Below, piece by piece: positions 56,110 to 64,000 of a stretch of DNA of 64,000 nt. The stretch's first letter is position 1; the number at the start of each line of letters is the position of its first letter. The notes under the pieces were generated by a model that had not been told where the DNA came from, searched no databases, and was given only the letters and a program-made list of their open reading frames with translations. The stretch spans positions 186,001-250,000 of the forward strand of contig NZ_CP114783.1 of the NCBI RefSeq assembly GCF_027359595.1, given 5' to 3'. The translations under genes and the position numbers were made by a program. The DNA comes from Prochlorococcus marinus str. MIT 0912. Lineage in GTDB: Bacteria > Cyanobacteriota > Cyanobacteriia > PCC-6307 > Cyanobiaceae.

Positions 56110-56883
56110 ATGTTAAATACTGATATTTTCTCTCAAATTTTTTTGGGAATTATATCTTTTCTTTCTAATTTTATTTCCGCTTTATCTGGTGGAGGTGCAG
56201 GTTTAATTCAACTTCCAGCCCTTTTGTTTTTTGGATTGCCTTTCTCTAAAGCATTGGCAACTCACAAGGTTGCCAGTGTTGCACTAGGTTTAGGTGCTTC
56301 AGTACCTCATCTAAGACGAAGTAAGGTACAATTTAACTATGGTTTTTTGATCTTAATTTCTGGTATACCAGGTGTTTTATTAGGGGCCTATACTTCATCC
56401 ATTTTACCTGGTAATTTTTCTACTTCCTTATTAGGTTTATTGACCCTATTTCTTAGTTTCTACTCTATAAGGCAGAAAAATCTTGGAACTTCAAATCATA
56501 AAGTTTCAATTAATAAGTTAAGAATAATTATTGGCTCAATTGGTCTTTTTATTATTGGTTTTCTCAATGGCTATCTTTCCTCTGGTACTGGACTATTTGT
56601 GACGATTTGGATGATAACTATATATGATTTATCATTTTCTACTGCTGTTGCTTATACTTTGATTTTTGTTGGAATTTTTTGGAATAGTATTGGAGCACTC
56701 TCTTTAGGATTGACTGGAAATATTATTTGGAATTATATACCGGTATTGATTATAGGCTCTCTTTTAGGTGGATACTTAGGCGCTAATTTATCAATAATTA
56801 AAGGGTCCAAATTTATTAAAGTTATTTTTGAATTTGTTTCTTTTTCTGTTGGAATTTCATTACTAATTAAAGCCTTTCTGTGA
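56110..56883 (+). CDS. TauE/SafE-family (sulfite/anion) permease
   Basis: 257 residues with about eight membrane spans. Family repeats: SALSGGGAGLIQLPALLFFGLPFSKALATHKVA and FLNGYLSSGTGLFVTIWMI. Family members export sulfite, organosulfonates or other anions; the substrate here is unknown. Ends 20 bases before the convergent gpgS stop. Confidence 0.9.
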   Translation: MLNTDIFSQIFLGIISFLSNFISALSGGGAGLIQLPALLFFGLPFSKALATHKVASVALGLGASVPHLRRSKVQFNYGFLILISGIPGVLLGAYTSSILPGNFSTSLLGLLTLFLSFYSIRQKNLGTSNHKVSINKLRIIIGSIGLFIIGFLNGYLSSGTGLFVTIWMITIYDLSFSTAVAYTLIFVGIFWNSIGALSLGLTGNIIWNYIPVLIIGSLLGGYLGANLSIIKGSKFIKVIFEFVSFSVGISLLIKAFL

Positions 56884-56903
56884 TTATTTCTTCTTATAGA
56901 TTT

Positions 56904-58091
56904 TTATAAACTTCCAGCTTTTTCTAAATCATCTTGTAATTTACTCTCACAGTCTAAAACCCTAGCCCAGCAGGGAAGTTGCTGCTTTACTGGTGATTCA
57001 AGGAATTTGTTTATTGCGGGTCTTAATAGTTTTCCAAAAGTATGAACTGCTAGTTCTTCTTTATGTCGACTGTAAGGTAATTGATTAACCGAGGAATCTA
57101 GACTAAATTGTTTAACTCTATCTTCTCCTGCTCTTCTATATAAAACCTCTAAGTTTGCTAATTGGGAACTTGTAAGTGTTCTTGCTTCGTGTTCCATTAA
57201 CCCTCTTAAAACGCTTGAAAGAATTTCTGTTGACATTTTTTGAAGGCCTTCATTAGCTTTTGAACCTATCTCTTTATGCTTATGATCGAAAATACCTAGA
57301 TCAACTTGTGCGATTCTTGATATCCTTACGTTTTTATAAACCTCTGAGAGAAGCCCTATTTCTAACCCCCAGTCACATGGAATTCTTAAATTCATAGCTA
57401 AGTCTGTTGTAAAAGCAAACTCTCCAGCTAATGGATATCTAAAAGACTGTAAATATTGAAGGAATGGCGCATTCCCCATCAATTGTTCCAAACTTGAAAG
57501 AAGTGGGCCTACAAATAACCTAGTAGCTCTCCCTTGAAGTGCATTTGTCTCAAGAGATAAACGGCTGTAAAAAGCTTTTACGTAAGAAATCCCATTTGAT
57601 TTTTCCAATAAAGGTCCCAGCATTCTTGCGGGATAATTAGAGCTGAATGTTCTGATATCAGCATCGAAGAGTGCTACGACTTCCGAACTTTTCGTGGCTA
57701 CTCCAACTCCTTGCCAGACTGCCCATCCTTTTCCTGGAACACCTAATAGATCTAGGCCATTTTTTTCTTGGTTTTTTAGTAATTCAATAACTTTTGGACT
57801 ATTAGTCCATTGGACGTGAACTGGATATGGCATTTCTTTGAAAAATTCTCTTGCCTTCTGCACCTCGTCTCGATTGCTTGCTGATAGCGCTATGACTAGC
57901 TGATTTAAATTTTTTAATTCTTTTAAAGTCGTTCTTATAAGTTTTAATGCCGGCCTATTGAACTCATCGAATAAGCATGGAATAAGTATTGATGTTGGCC
58001 GTTTTAATAGGTCTTTATTTAATTGAGATACTGGATCTTTTGCTAGTCCGTACTCATGAATAGTTGTGATTAAACCCTGCTGAAAGTCCAT
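56904..58091 (-). CDS. gpgS: glucosyl-3-phosphoglycerate synthase
   Basis: Transfers glucose from NDP-glucose to 3-phosphoglycerate, giving glucosyl-3-phosphoglycerate, the first step of glucosylglycerate synthesis. 395 residues, GT-A fold: SILIPCLFDEFNRPALKLI, the D-x-D metal motif at 143-145 (ALFDADIRTF), GAEFAFTTDLAMNLRIP-like (PLAGEFAFTTDLAMNL), and DHKHKEIG. Divergent from the GH13 gene with about 70 bases shared, so one promoter region could control both sides. Marine cyanobacteria use glucosylglycerate as a nitrogen-free solute. Confidence 0.92.
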   Translation of the reverse strand: MDFQQGLITTIHEYGLAKDPVSQLNKDLLKRPTSILIPCLFDEFNRPALKLIRTTLKELKNLNQLVIALSASNRDEVQKAREFFKEMPYPVHVQWTNSPKVIELLKNQEKNGLDLLGVPGKGWAVWQGVGVATKSSEVVALFDADIRTFSSNYPARMLGPLLEKSNGISYVKAFYSRLSLETNALQGRATRLFVGPLLSSLEQLMGNAPFLQYLQSFRYPLAGEFAFTTDLAMNLRIPCDWGLEIGLLSEVYKNVRISRIAQVDLGIFDHKHKEIGSKANEGLQKMSTEILSSVLRGLMEHEARTLTSSQLANLEVLYRRAGEDRVKQFSLDSSVNQLPYSRHKEELAVHTFGKLLRPAINKFLESPVKQQLPCWARVLDCESKLQDDLEKAGSL

Positions 58092-58162
58092 TCAAGAAAA
58101 AAGTTTTACAGATTCAAGGTGGGAGCTACGATGAGGTAGTGAAGATTGTTTTCCTTTAAAGA
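58092..58162. promoter_or_regulatory. shared divergent promoter region of gpgS and the GH13 operon
   Basis: 71 bases separate the two outward-facing starts. Any promoters must overlap here, which would allow joint control of synthesis and recycling. No specific operator recognised. Confidence 0.4.
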
Positions 58163-59914
58163 GTGTCTGAGTTGGATAGTAAATTAGATGAACTGAGACT
58201 TTCTCTCAGAGAAATTTATCCTGAGCACTCTGAACAAGAAATCAATTCAGTGTGGTCACAATTGTTGCAGATTTTAGATCCATTTTGTGTTCCTCGGGAC
58301 ACCAACGAATTAGAGATCGAATCAATTTGGGATTCTTCTAGTGTTGTTTTGATTACTTACCCAGATTCAATTTATAGGAAAGATGAATCAACTTTAAAAA
58401 CATTAACTGAATTCGTAAAAAATAGATTAAGTGGCCTTTCTTCCGTCATACATGTTTTACCATTTCTTCCCTCTACAAGTGATGGAGGATTCGCTGTTTC
58501 TAATCATGAAAAAATAGAAGAGGCTTTTGGTAATTGGAATGATTTAAAGGATTTATCAAGTAACCATAAAATAATGGCTGATCTTGTTTTAAATCATGTC
58601 TCTTCTTCGCATTCATGGGTTCATCAATTTATAAAATCAGAGGAACCTGGGTCGTCCTTTATTGTTTCTCCCTCTGAGACTAATATTTGGGACAAAGTTA
58701 TAAGACCGAGAAATTCATCGCTCTTCACTAACATTAATACTGATCAAGGATTTAAAAACGTATGGACAACATTTGGTCCAGATCAGATTGATGTGGAGTG
58801 GAGAAATCCATATATTTTTTTAGAGTTTTTGAAATTATTGGTTAGATATGTAAATAATGGAGCTGAATGGATTCGACTTGATGCAATTGCATTTATTTGG
58901 AAGGAGCCATATACAACTTGTTTACATTTAGACCCAGTACATTTAATAGTTAAGCTTTTAAATAAATGCTTAAAGATTATTAACCCCAAGGCTGTATTAA
59001 TCACTGAGACTAATGTTCCGGAGAAAGAAAATCTTTCTTATTTGATTGATGGAAATGAAGCAAATCTTGCTTATAACTTTACTCTACCTCCATTATTGCT
59101 AGAAGCTATCTATACCGGTAAAACTGATTTATTGAATAATTGGTTATCTAATTGGAATAAGTTGCCAAATGAGACTTCTCTGCTTAATTTCACTTCTTCA
59201 CACGATGGTATTGGATTAAGAGCATTAGAAGGAATTATGGACGATCATAGAGTACACAATCTTTTGGTTGAGTCAGAAAAGAGAGGAGGATTAGTTAGTC
59301 ACCGTCGATTGTCAAATGGAGAAGATCAACCATATGAATTAAACATAAGTTGGTGGAGTGCTATGTCTCATAATGGATCTGATATTACTTTATTTCAATT
59401 TGAACGTTTTTTGCTCAGTCAGGTATTCACTTTATCTTTAAAAGGAGTTCCAGCTTTTTATCTTCCATCTATATTAGCCTCACCAAATGATCTTGATTCT
59501 TTTAGAAAAACAGGGCAAAGAAGAGATTTAAATAGAGAGAAATTTGAAGCTAGTAAATTATTTGATGTTCTTAAGAACTTTAATTCCCCTGCCAGTAAAA
59601 ATATTTCATATCTCACTCATATAGTTAAAGTAAGATCAAGACTTAAGGCCTTTCATCCGGAAGCGAGTATGAAATGTATATCTACTAGTATTGACAATTG
59701 TGTTGTTATTCAACGAGGTTTAGATGAAGAAAGTATTTATGTTTTTTGTAATATGTCTAATAAATGTATAAATATTTCTCCATCACATGAACTTGGTTTG
59801 AATGGAATATCTTCGAATAAACGTTTGCTGGATAATATTACAGGTTCTCATTTTGAAATAGATACGTTTAAACTTAATCCTTATCAAGTAGTTTGGTTCT
59901 CTTTAACTGATTAG
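58163..59914 (+). CDS. GH13_18 sucrose-phosphorylase-like, probable glucosylglycerate phosphorylase
   Basis: 583 residues, subfamily GH13_18: DLVLNHVSSSHSWVHQFI; nucleophile D240 in WIRLDAIAFIWKE; acid/base E282 in ITETNVP; transition-state Asp D348 in SSHDGIGLRAL. The subfamily contains sucrose phosphorylase and glucosylglycerate phosphorylase. Context with gpgS, gpgP and glycerate kinase favours glucosylglycerate + Pi giving glucose-1-phosphate + glycerate. Starts at GTG. Substrate choice needs enzyme data. Confidence 0.85.
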   Translation: MSELDSKLDELRLSLREIYPEHSEQEINSVWSQLLQILDPFCVPRDTNELEIESIWDSSSVVLITYPDSIYRKDESTLKTLTEFVKNRLSGLSSVIHVLPFLPSTSDGGFAVSNHEKIEEAFGNWNDLKDLSSNHKIMADLVLNHVSSSHSWVHQFIKSEEPGSSFIVSPSETNIWDKVIRPRNSSLFTNINTDQGFKNVWTTFGPDQIDVEWRNPYIFLEFLKLLVRYVNNGAEWIRLDAIAFIWKEPYTTCLHLDPVHLIVKLLNKCLKIINPKAVLITETNVPEKENLSYLIDGNEANLAYNFTLPPLLLEAIYTGKTDLLNNWLSNWNKLPNETSLLNFTSSHDGIGLRALEGIMDDHRVHNLLVESEKRGGLVSHRRLSNGEDQPYELNISWWSAMSHNGSDITLFQFERFLLSQVFTLSLKGVPAFYLPSILASPNDLDSFRKTGQRRDLNREKFEASKLFDVLKNFNSPASKNISYLTHIVKVRSRLKAFHPEASMKCISTSIDNCVVIQRGLDEESIYVFCNMSNKCINISPSHELGLNGISSNKRLLDNITGSHFEIDTFKLNPYQVVWFSLTD

Positions 59915-59918
59915 CCTT

Positions 59919-60719
59919 ATGAAAAATATTTCTAAATATTGGATAGTTACAGATCTTGATGGAACATTAATGGATGAGGATTACGATATCTCTCCTGCAA
60001 AAAAAACATTGGAACTCCTTTCAAAAATGGCAATTCCTGTCATACCTTGTACTAGTAAAACAGCCTCTGAGGTTAGATATTTTAGAAATGAAAATGGATT
60101 ATCAGATCCTTTTATTGTAGAAAATGGTGCGGCTATTTATGGCTCATATGTAAACAATTCTTCTGAATGGGAATTAATTTTGGGTAAAAGTTATAAGGAA
60201 TTAAGAGTTGTTTTAAAAAACATATCTAAAGATGTTAACTACCAATTAACTCCTTTGAATGATTTGAGTGAAAATCAAATATTTGATCTAACTGGTTTAA
60301 CTAATCAAGCTATTAATAGAGCTTTAGATAGGCAGTGGAGTGTTCCATTCTTAAATCCTCCGGATGATATATTTGAAAAAGTAAAGATTATTTGTGATTC
60401 TTATAATGTTCATGTCTTCAAGGGAAACCGGATGAGTCATTTGCTCTCTAGTCAAAGTCATAAAGGTCAAGCTGTTAACAAATTAAAAGTTCATTTACAT
60501 AACCCAGACGTCAAGATTATTGCACTTGGCGATTCTCAAAATGATCTACCTTTACTTGAATATGCTGATATAGCCATTGTTATTCCTGGTAAGAATGGTC
60601 CAAATAAGTATTTACAGCATGGTATCGATAATGGTTCTTTTAGATTAGCGAATGCCCCTCATGCAGAGGGTTGGTCCAATAGTGTTGAAGATGTTATTAA
60701 TAGTTTTAAGGATTTATGA
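59919..60719 (+). CDS. gpgP: glucosyl-3-phosphoglycerate phosphatase (MPGP-type HAD)
   Basis: 266-residue HAD-IIB phosphatase. D12-L-D14-G-T in VTDLDGTLMD, then PCTSKTASEVRYFRNENGL, FIVENGAAIYG, and GDSQNDLPLLEYADIAIVIPG. Matches mannosyl/glucosyl-3-phosphoglycerate phosphatase. Would release glucosylglycerate from GpgS's product. Sits 4 bases after the GH13 gene and overlaps the kinase start by 4 bases (ATGA). Confidence 0.92.
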   Translation: MKNISKYWIVTDLDGTLMDEDYDISPAKKTLELLSKMAIPVIPCTSKTASEVRYFRNENGLSDPFIVENGAAIYGSYVNNSSEWELILGKSYKELRVVLKNISKDVNYQLTPLNDLSENQIFDLTGLTNQAINRALDRQWSVPFLNPPDDIFEKVKIICDSYNVHVFKGNRMSHLLSSQSHKGQAVNKLKVHLHNPDVKIIALGDSQNDLPLLEYADIAIVIPGKNGPNKYLQHGIDNGSFRLANAPHAEGWSNSVEDVINSFKDL

Positions 60720-61735
60720 TAGATAAAAATATTAACAGTTCTTTTATTGATATTTTTCCAAAGGATATAAGGGAAGACTTTCTTTTTCCTCTTGATAGTT
60801 ATCGTTTATTCCTTGAAGGTTTATCACTTAATCCCTCAATTTTTTTTCATAATTGGTCTGATATTAATAGGCAGTGTATTATAGATAAATATTGGAAACC
60901 AAATACAAAATCAGATTGGAAATGGTCATTAACATTCCCATTATTTTCCCTTTTAGAGAATTATATTAATCTTAATAATAATCCAATAATAATAGGATTT
61001 TCAGGACTCCCTGGTTCTGGAAAGTCTACCTTAGGATTTTGGATAAATAGTGTTGCAAGAGAACTTTCTTTAGATATTAATGTTATATCTTTGGATGATT
61101 TTTATTTGCCTGGAGAAGAAATGGATATAGCAATGAAAGGTAATCCATGGAATGTTCCTAGAGGTTTCCCAGGTAGTCATTCTTTAGATTTATTGAATCA
61201 ATCTTTAGAAACTTTTTTGAATACAGGTGTTTTAAGAAGTCCTACTTTTGATAAGTCTTTAAGAGATGGGAAGGGAGATAGATCAGGATGGTGCGAATTT
61301 AAACCTAAAGTGTTAATTTTGGAGGGGTGGTTTGTAGGTTGTGAACCTATTTCAGATATATCTAAAATTGATGACTTAGACGATGAAAAATTTAATTTTT
61401 CATTGAGTCAGAGAGAAAAAGACTATCGTTTTTTGATTCAAGATTCACTGCTTGATTATTGTAAAATCTGGGAAAAATTTGAAAAGATTTGGCATCTTAA
61501 ATCCTCTCGATTTGATAATACAATACTTTGGAAATCACACCAAGAAGAGGAGATGATTAAATTAAAAGGCTGTGGTTTAAAAGGAAATAATTTAACTGAT
61601 TTTATACGCATGATTCAAACGTCAATTCCACAACAATCTTTATCCTTTATTAGGTCAGATACGACAGTTGAAATTAATCAATATCGTAGAATTGATAAGC
61701 TTCAGACTACTGCCTATCATTTAGATACTCTCTAA
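60716..61735 (+). CDS. glycerate kinase, P-loop type
   Basis: 339 residues. P loop GLPGSGKS at 97-104 in IIGFSGLPGSGKSTLG; DDFYLPGEEMD and NPWNVPRGFPGSHSLDLL follow, patterns of the plant/yeast D-glycerate 3-kinase (GLYK) group related to uridine kinases. Here it can turn glycerate from the phosphorylase step into 3-phosphoglycerate; the same activity would serve photorespiration. Starts inside the gpgP stop (ATGA overlap). Confidence 0.92.
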   Translation: MIDKNINSSFIDIFPKDIREDFLFPLDSYRLFLEGLSLNPSIFFHNWSDINRQCIIDKYWKPNTKSDWKWSLTFPLFSLLENYINLNNNPIIIGFSGLPGSGKSTLGFWINSVARELSLDINVISLDDFYLPGEEMDIAMKGNPWNVPRGFPGSHSLDLLNQSLETFLNTGVLRSPTFDKSLRDGKGDRSGWCEFKPKVLILEGWFVGCEPISDISKIDDLDDEKFNFSLSQREKDYRFLIQDSLLDYCKIWEKFEKIWHLKSSRFDNTILWKSHQEEEMIKLKGCGLKGNNLTDFIRMIQTSIPQQSLSFIRSDTTVEINQYRRIDKLQTTAYHLDTL

Positions 61736-61857
61736 GTTAATCAAATTGTATTGATTATAATTCTTGTTATTTTTATTTTATCTTTTGTTAAACTTTTATC
61801 TTTTATTCTATTTAGTCTCTATCATTGTTAGATATAAAACTTACACATGCCTATAAA

Positions 61858-62235
61858 ATGGTTTCATATGTCTATTTGATTCAAAATGGTGATTTATTTA
61901 ATATTGGATTTACTAACAATCTAGAACGAGCAAGAATTGATTTAAGACCTGGTGAGTTGATTGCTTTCTTAAGTACTGAAAAACCTGAACCACTAATTAA
62001 AAACCTTAGAAAATTATATGTTGATAATAGAATACCTGGTTCAGATTATTATCGTCTTTCGAACTCGCAGGTAAAAGAATGCAGGACTCTTCTTGAAGGT
62101 GATGGATCAAATAATTATTTTCAACCTTTTCTTAAGGGACCGCGTTTATTTATATTTTTTATGTTTTCTTGGTTTTTTGTAACGTACATTATTATTGAGT
62201 TTGCTATAGATCCTATTCTCAGTCGTTTTAGTTAA
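61858..62235 (+). CDS. GIY-YIG-like domain protein with C-terminal membrane span
   Basis: 125 residues from ATG 61858; a TTG-started extension upstream is less likely. N-terminal half (SYVYLIQNGDLFNIGFTNNLERARIDL ...RKLYVDNRIPGSDYYRLS) follows the GIY-YIG / T5orf172 (MUG113-like) pattern, with Y-V-Y-L-I-x-x-G-D-x-x-x-I-G-F-T. The catalytic Arg/Glu set is not securely recognised. Residues about 93-118 are a membrane span. DNA-binding/nuclease domain plus membrane tether is unusual; function unknown. Confidence 0.65.
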   Translation: MVSYVYLIQNGDLFNIGFTNNLERARIDLRPGELIAFLSTEKPEPLIKNLRKLYVDNRIPGSDYYRLSNSQVKECRTLLEGDGSNNYFQPFLKGPRLFIFFMFSWFFVTYIIIEFAIDPILSRFS

Positions 62236-62334
62236 GTCTTATTTTTTCTTAATAGATTAATGATTTATATAGAATGTTGAGTTCAAAAAATTGATTTCCT
62301 TGTTAGATTAAGCAAATAATAAAGTGATAGTAGT

Positions 62335-62469
62335 TTGAATTTATCTAGCTTTTTAATCTTAGTAGCAGTACCTTTTGTACTCTCTGCTGTTTTTTTTGGC
62401 ACTAAAAATGGATTTTACAATAGCGATGACTATGAGGGAGATGGTTGTGCTCATGATGTTCAGAGATGA
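62335..62469 (+). CDS. 44-residue membrane protein
   Basis: TTG-started 44-residue frame: N-terminal span (FLILVAVPFVLSAVFFG), then GFYNSDDYEGDGCAHDVQR. The acidic tail with Gly-Asp-Gly-Cys-Ala-His looks conserved in character. Coding-like; function unknown. Confidence 0.45.
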   Translation: MNLSSFLILVAVPFVLSAVFFGTKNGFYNSDDYEGDGCAHDVQR

Positions 62470-62512
62470 TTATTATTTCTATAAGATCTTTAGTTGAAAA
62501 TATTAATATGAA

Positions 62513-62794
62513 TTAATTATTTGAATTTTTGATGCATGTCCATTTGCTATCAAATTGCCAGACAGGCTTATAAATTTCATTTTCAATTTTTTTTCCGGCT
62601 TCCATACACATCTTTTCGGACCCCATAGGAATAGCAAATAATGATGGACTTGTGATTCCACTTACTTGTGGTTTTCCTCCAGGTCCTTGCCTATAGCTAC
62701 CTATTACTAACCAGTAATCTGCTTTAGCCTTTCCTTGTACCCCAGCTATGAAAGTTAGTGTAAGAACTACCAAGAATATAATTTTTTTTTTCAT
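62513..62794 (-). CDS. secreted hypothetical protein
   Basis: 93 residues with signal peptide 1-25 (KKIIFLVVLTLTFIAGVQGKAKA, likely cleavage AKA-DYW). Mature part is short, GSYRQGPGGKPQVSGI, with two cysteines (KMCMEAG and WTCIKNS) that probably pair. Unknown function. Confidence 0.7.
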   Translation of the reverse strand: MKKKIIFLVVLTLTFIAGVQGKAKADYWLVIGSYRQGPGGKPQVSGITSPSLFAIPMGSEKMCMEAGKKIENEIYKPVWQFDSKWTCIKNSNN

Positions 62795-62881
62795 GATTTA
62801 TTTTTATTTTTTAAATCATATCTATAATAATTGAAAATTTCTATAAATTTATCGAGCTTCTTTTTTTATTATTTTCCAAAT

Positions 62882-63721
62882 ATGCCTGAAGTAATTAGTC
62901 CTTATGTAATTATTTGCATTAAATCATTTTTCTTAGGCATTATTCAAGGTTTAACTGAGTTTTTTCCCATTAGCAGTACAGCTCATTTAAAAGTTATACC
63001 CTATTTTTTTGGATGGAATGATCCGGGTGTGTCTTTTTCCGCTTCTATACAATTAGGAAGCGCAGTTGCCATTATTTATTATTTTAGAAATCAAATTAGT
63101 TTAATTATTGATTCCTTTTTTTCAATTTTTAATCATCATAACTTTTTCAAAGATGATAATACCAGACTTTCTACTTATATCTTTATAGCCAGCATTCCAA
63201 TATTTACTCTGGGTTTACTTATCAAAGCATATTGGCCTAATTACTCTGATTCGAATTTCAGAGGCTTGTTTTCCATAGCTTTAACTTCCATTTTTATGGC
63301 GGTATTGCTAGCTCTTTCAGAAGTTTATGGCAATAGAAAAAAAATATTTAGGGAGATTAATATAAAAGATGTGATTTTTTTAGGCTTTGCCCAATCTCTA
63401 GCTATATTTCCTGGAGTTTCTAGATCTGGAATTACGCTGACCGCAGCATTGTTTTCTGGTATTGAAAGGAAAACAGCAGCTAGACTATCTTTTCTAGTAG
63501 GTATTCCAGCGATATCATTATCAGGACTTATTGAATTGGTTACTTTGTTTAGAACGTTATCTATAATAGATATTTTACCTATAATTGTTGGGATTATATC
63601 ATCATTCTTTTCTTCAATATTTGCTATTGACTTGTTTCTTAAGTTTTTAGCTAAAAATAATACTTTTGTTTTTGTTTATTATCGTTTGGTTTTTGGTATT
63701 TTTATCATAGCAACTTTATAA
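62882..63721 (+). CDS. uppP: undecaprenyl-diphosphatase
   Basis: Dephosphorylates undecaprenyl pyrophosphate to recycle the lipid carrier of cell-wall synthesis. 279 residues from ATG 62882 (an upstream TTG frame is less likely), with the motifs GLTEFFPISSTAHLKV and FPGVSRSGITLTAALF, and about eight membrane spans. Stand-alone between small hypothetical genes. Confidence 0.96.
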   Translation: MPEVISPYVIICIKSFFLGIIQGLTEFFPISSTAHLKVIPYFFGWNDPGVSFSASIQLGSAVAIIYYFRNQISLIIDSFFSIFNHHNFFKDDNTRLSTYIFIASIPIFTLGLLIKAYWPNYSDSNFRGLFSIALTSIFMAVLLALSEVYGNRKKIFREINIKDVIFLGFAQSLAIFPGVSRSGITLTAALFSGIERKTAARLSFLVGIPAISLSGLIELVTLFRTLSIIDILPIIVGIISSFFSSIFAIDLFLKFLAKNNTFVFVYYRLVFGIFIIATL

Positions 63722-63778
63722 ATTTTAGTTTTTATATTTATTAGATTAGTATTGGTTTATGACTTTTATTTTGTTTTA

Positions 63779-63937
63779 ATGAAATTTCTACCTGATTTAT
63801 TCATTGTATCTTTTGGTGAGATTGACATACCACCATATTTGTTTGCATTAATTATTTTTTTAACTCTTTTCGTTTTTTTAGCAGTTTTGATTAGTACAAC
63901 GAAATTAATCCAATCCTTAGTAAACGATTCTGATTAG
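63779..63937 (+). CDS. small membrane protein
   Basis: 52 residues from ATG 63779 (a TTG nine codons earlier is open). Strong membrane span about 20-40 (LFALIIFLTLFVFLAVLIS). Not recognised. Ends 16 bases before the tRNA-Pro 3' end on the other strand. Confidence 0.55.
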   Translation: MKFLPDLFIVSFGEIDIPPYLFALIIFLTLFVFLAVLISTTKLIQSLVNDSD

Positions 63938-63953
63938 TAGCACATCGATATTA

Positions 63954-64000
63954 TCGGAACGGCGGGATTTGAACCCACGACCCCCACTACCCCAAAGTGG
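63954..64000 (-). tRNA. tRNA-Pro (TGG), 5' part outside window
   Basis: The 3' two-thirds of a tRNA on the minus strand: anticodon loop containing TGG (CTTTGGG), extra arm, T arm with GGTTCAAAT and acceptor strand CGTTCCG with discriminator A. No CCA is encoded. The 5' end lies past base 64000. Confidence 0.9.

Overview
This is low-GC chromosomal DNA of a marine picocyanobacterium, almost certainly Prochlorococcus. It encodes a Pcb chlorophyll a/b antenna protein (32.1-33.2 kb), an aerobic chlorophyll cyclase (AcsF), phosphoribulokinase, a class I fructose-bisphosphate aldolase, glucosylglycerate synthesis genes and many very small single-membrane-span proteins. The tight gene packing and synteny-like grouping also fit; the exact clade cannot be read from sequence alone. 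No insertion sequence, integrase, CRISPR array or prophage was seen, so this is mainly core genome.

Layout. 0-5.4 kb: end of gnd and pgl (oxidative pentose phosphate), a CIA30-domain protein, then a leftward ilvD / small membrane protein / upp-like group. 5.5-8.4 kb: pentapeptide protein, CobW GTPase with a His-rich run, small CxxCxGxG protein, purS-purQ, ending at a strong bidirectional hairpin. 8.5-23.9 kb: a long leftward run with aldolase, a Gfo/Idh oxidoreductase, accD, a methylase-less prepilin peptidase, prk, leuB, lpxD, proB, a YqeG-type HAD phosphatase, DUF3727, ruvX, an acetyltransferase-like protein, an F420-ligase-like protein, a lumenal thioredoxin-fold protein, a DUF3685 protein and hisA. 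24-29 kb: CSP41-like epimerase, pgsA, a 26-residue membrane peptide, a broken glutaredoxin-domain gene, GNAT protein, SDR and nth.

29-37.3 kb is an iron and light-harvesting neighbourhood: FutC/FbpC-like ABC ATPase, ferritin (with a Fur-box-like sequence upstream), a two-gene unit with a Crp-family regulator, pcb, an AhpC/TSA protein, a stand-alone ABC ATPase and a Rieske mononuclear-iron oxygenase that is a reasonable candidate for chlorophyll b synthesis. 37.5-48.9 kb: galE, initiator tRNA-Met, asparaginase, Ycf36/DUF1230, rsfS, DUF3318, carB, acsF, ferredoxin and small proteins. 49-56.9 kb: a three-gene ABC-2 exporter, a divergent NRAMP-fold transporter, a phosphoribosyltransferase, a cluster of tiny membrane proteins around a structured intergenic region (possible ncRNA), and a TauE/SafE permease.

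56.9-61.7 kb is the most coherent metabolic system: gpgS diverges from a GH13_18 sucrose/glucosylglycerate phosphorylase, gpgP and glycerate kinase. Together these could make the nitrogen-free solute glucosylglycerate from 3-phosphoglycerate and NDP-glucose, and recycle it to glucose-1-phosphate plus 3-phosphoglycerate. The window ends with a GIY-YIG-like membrane protein, uppP, small proteins and the 3' half of a tRNA-Pro.
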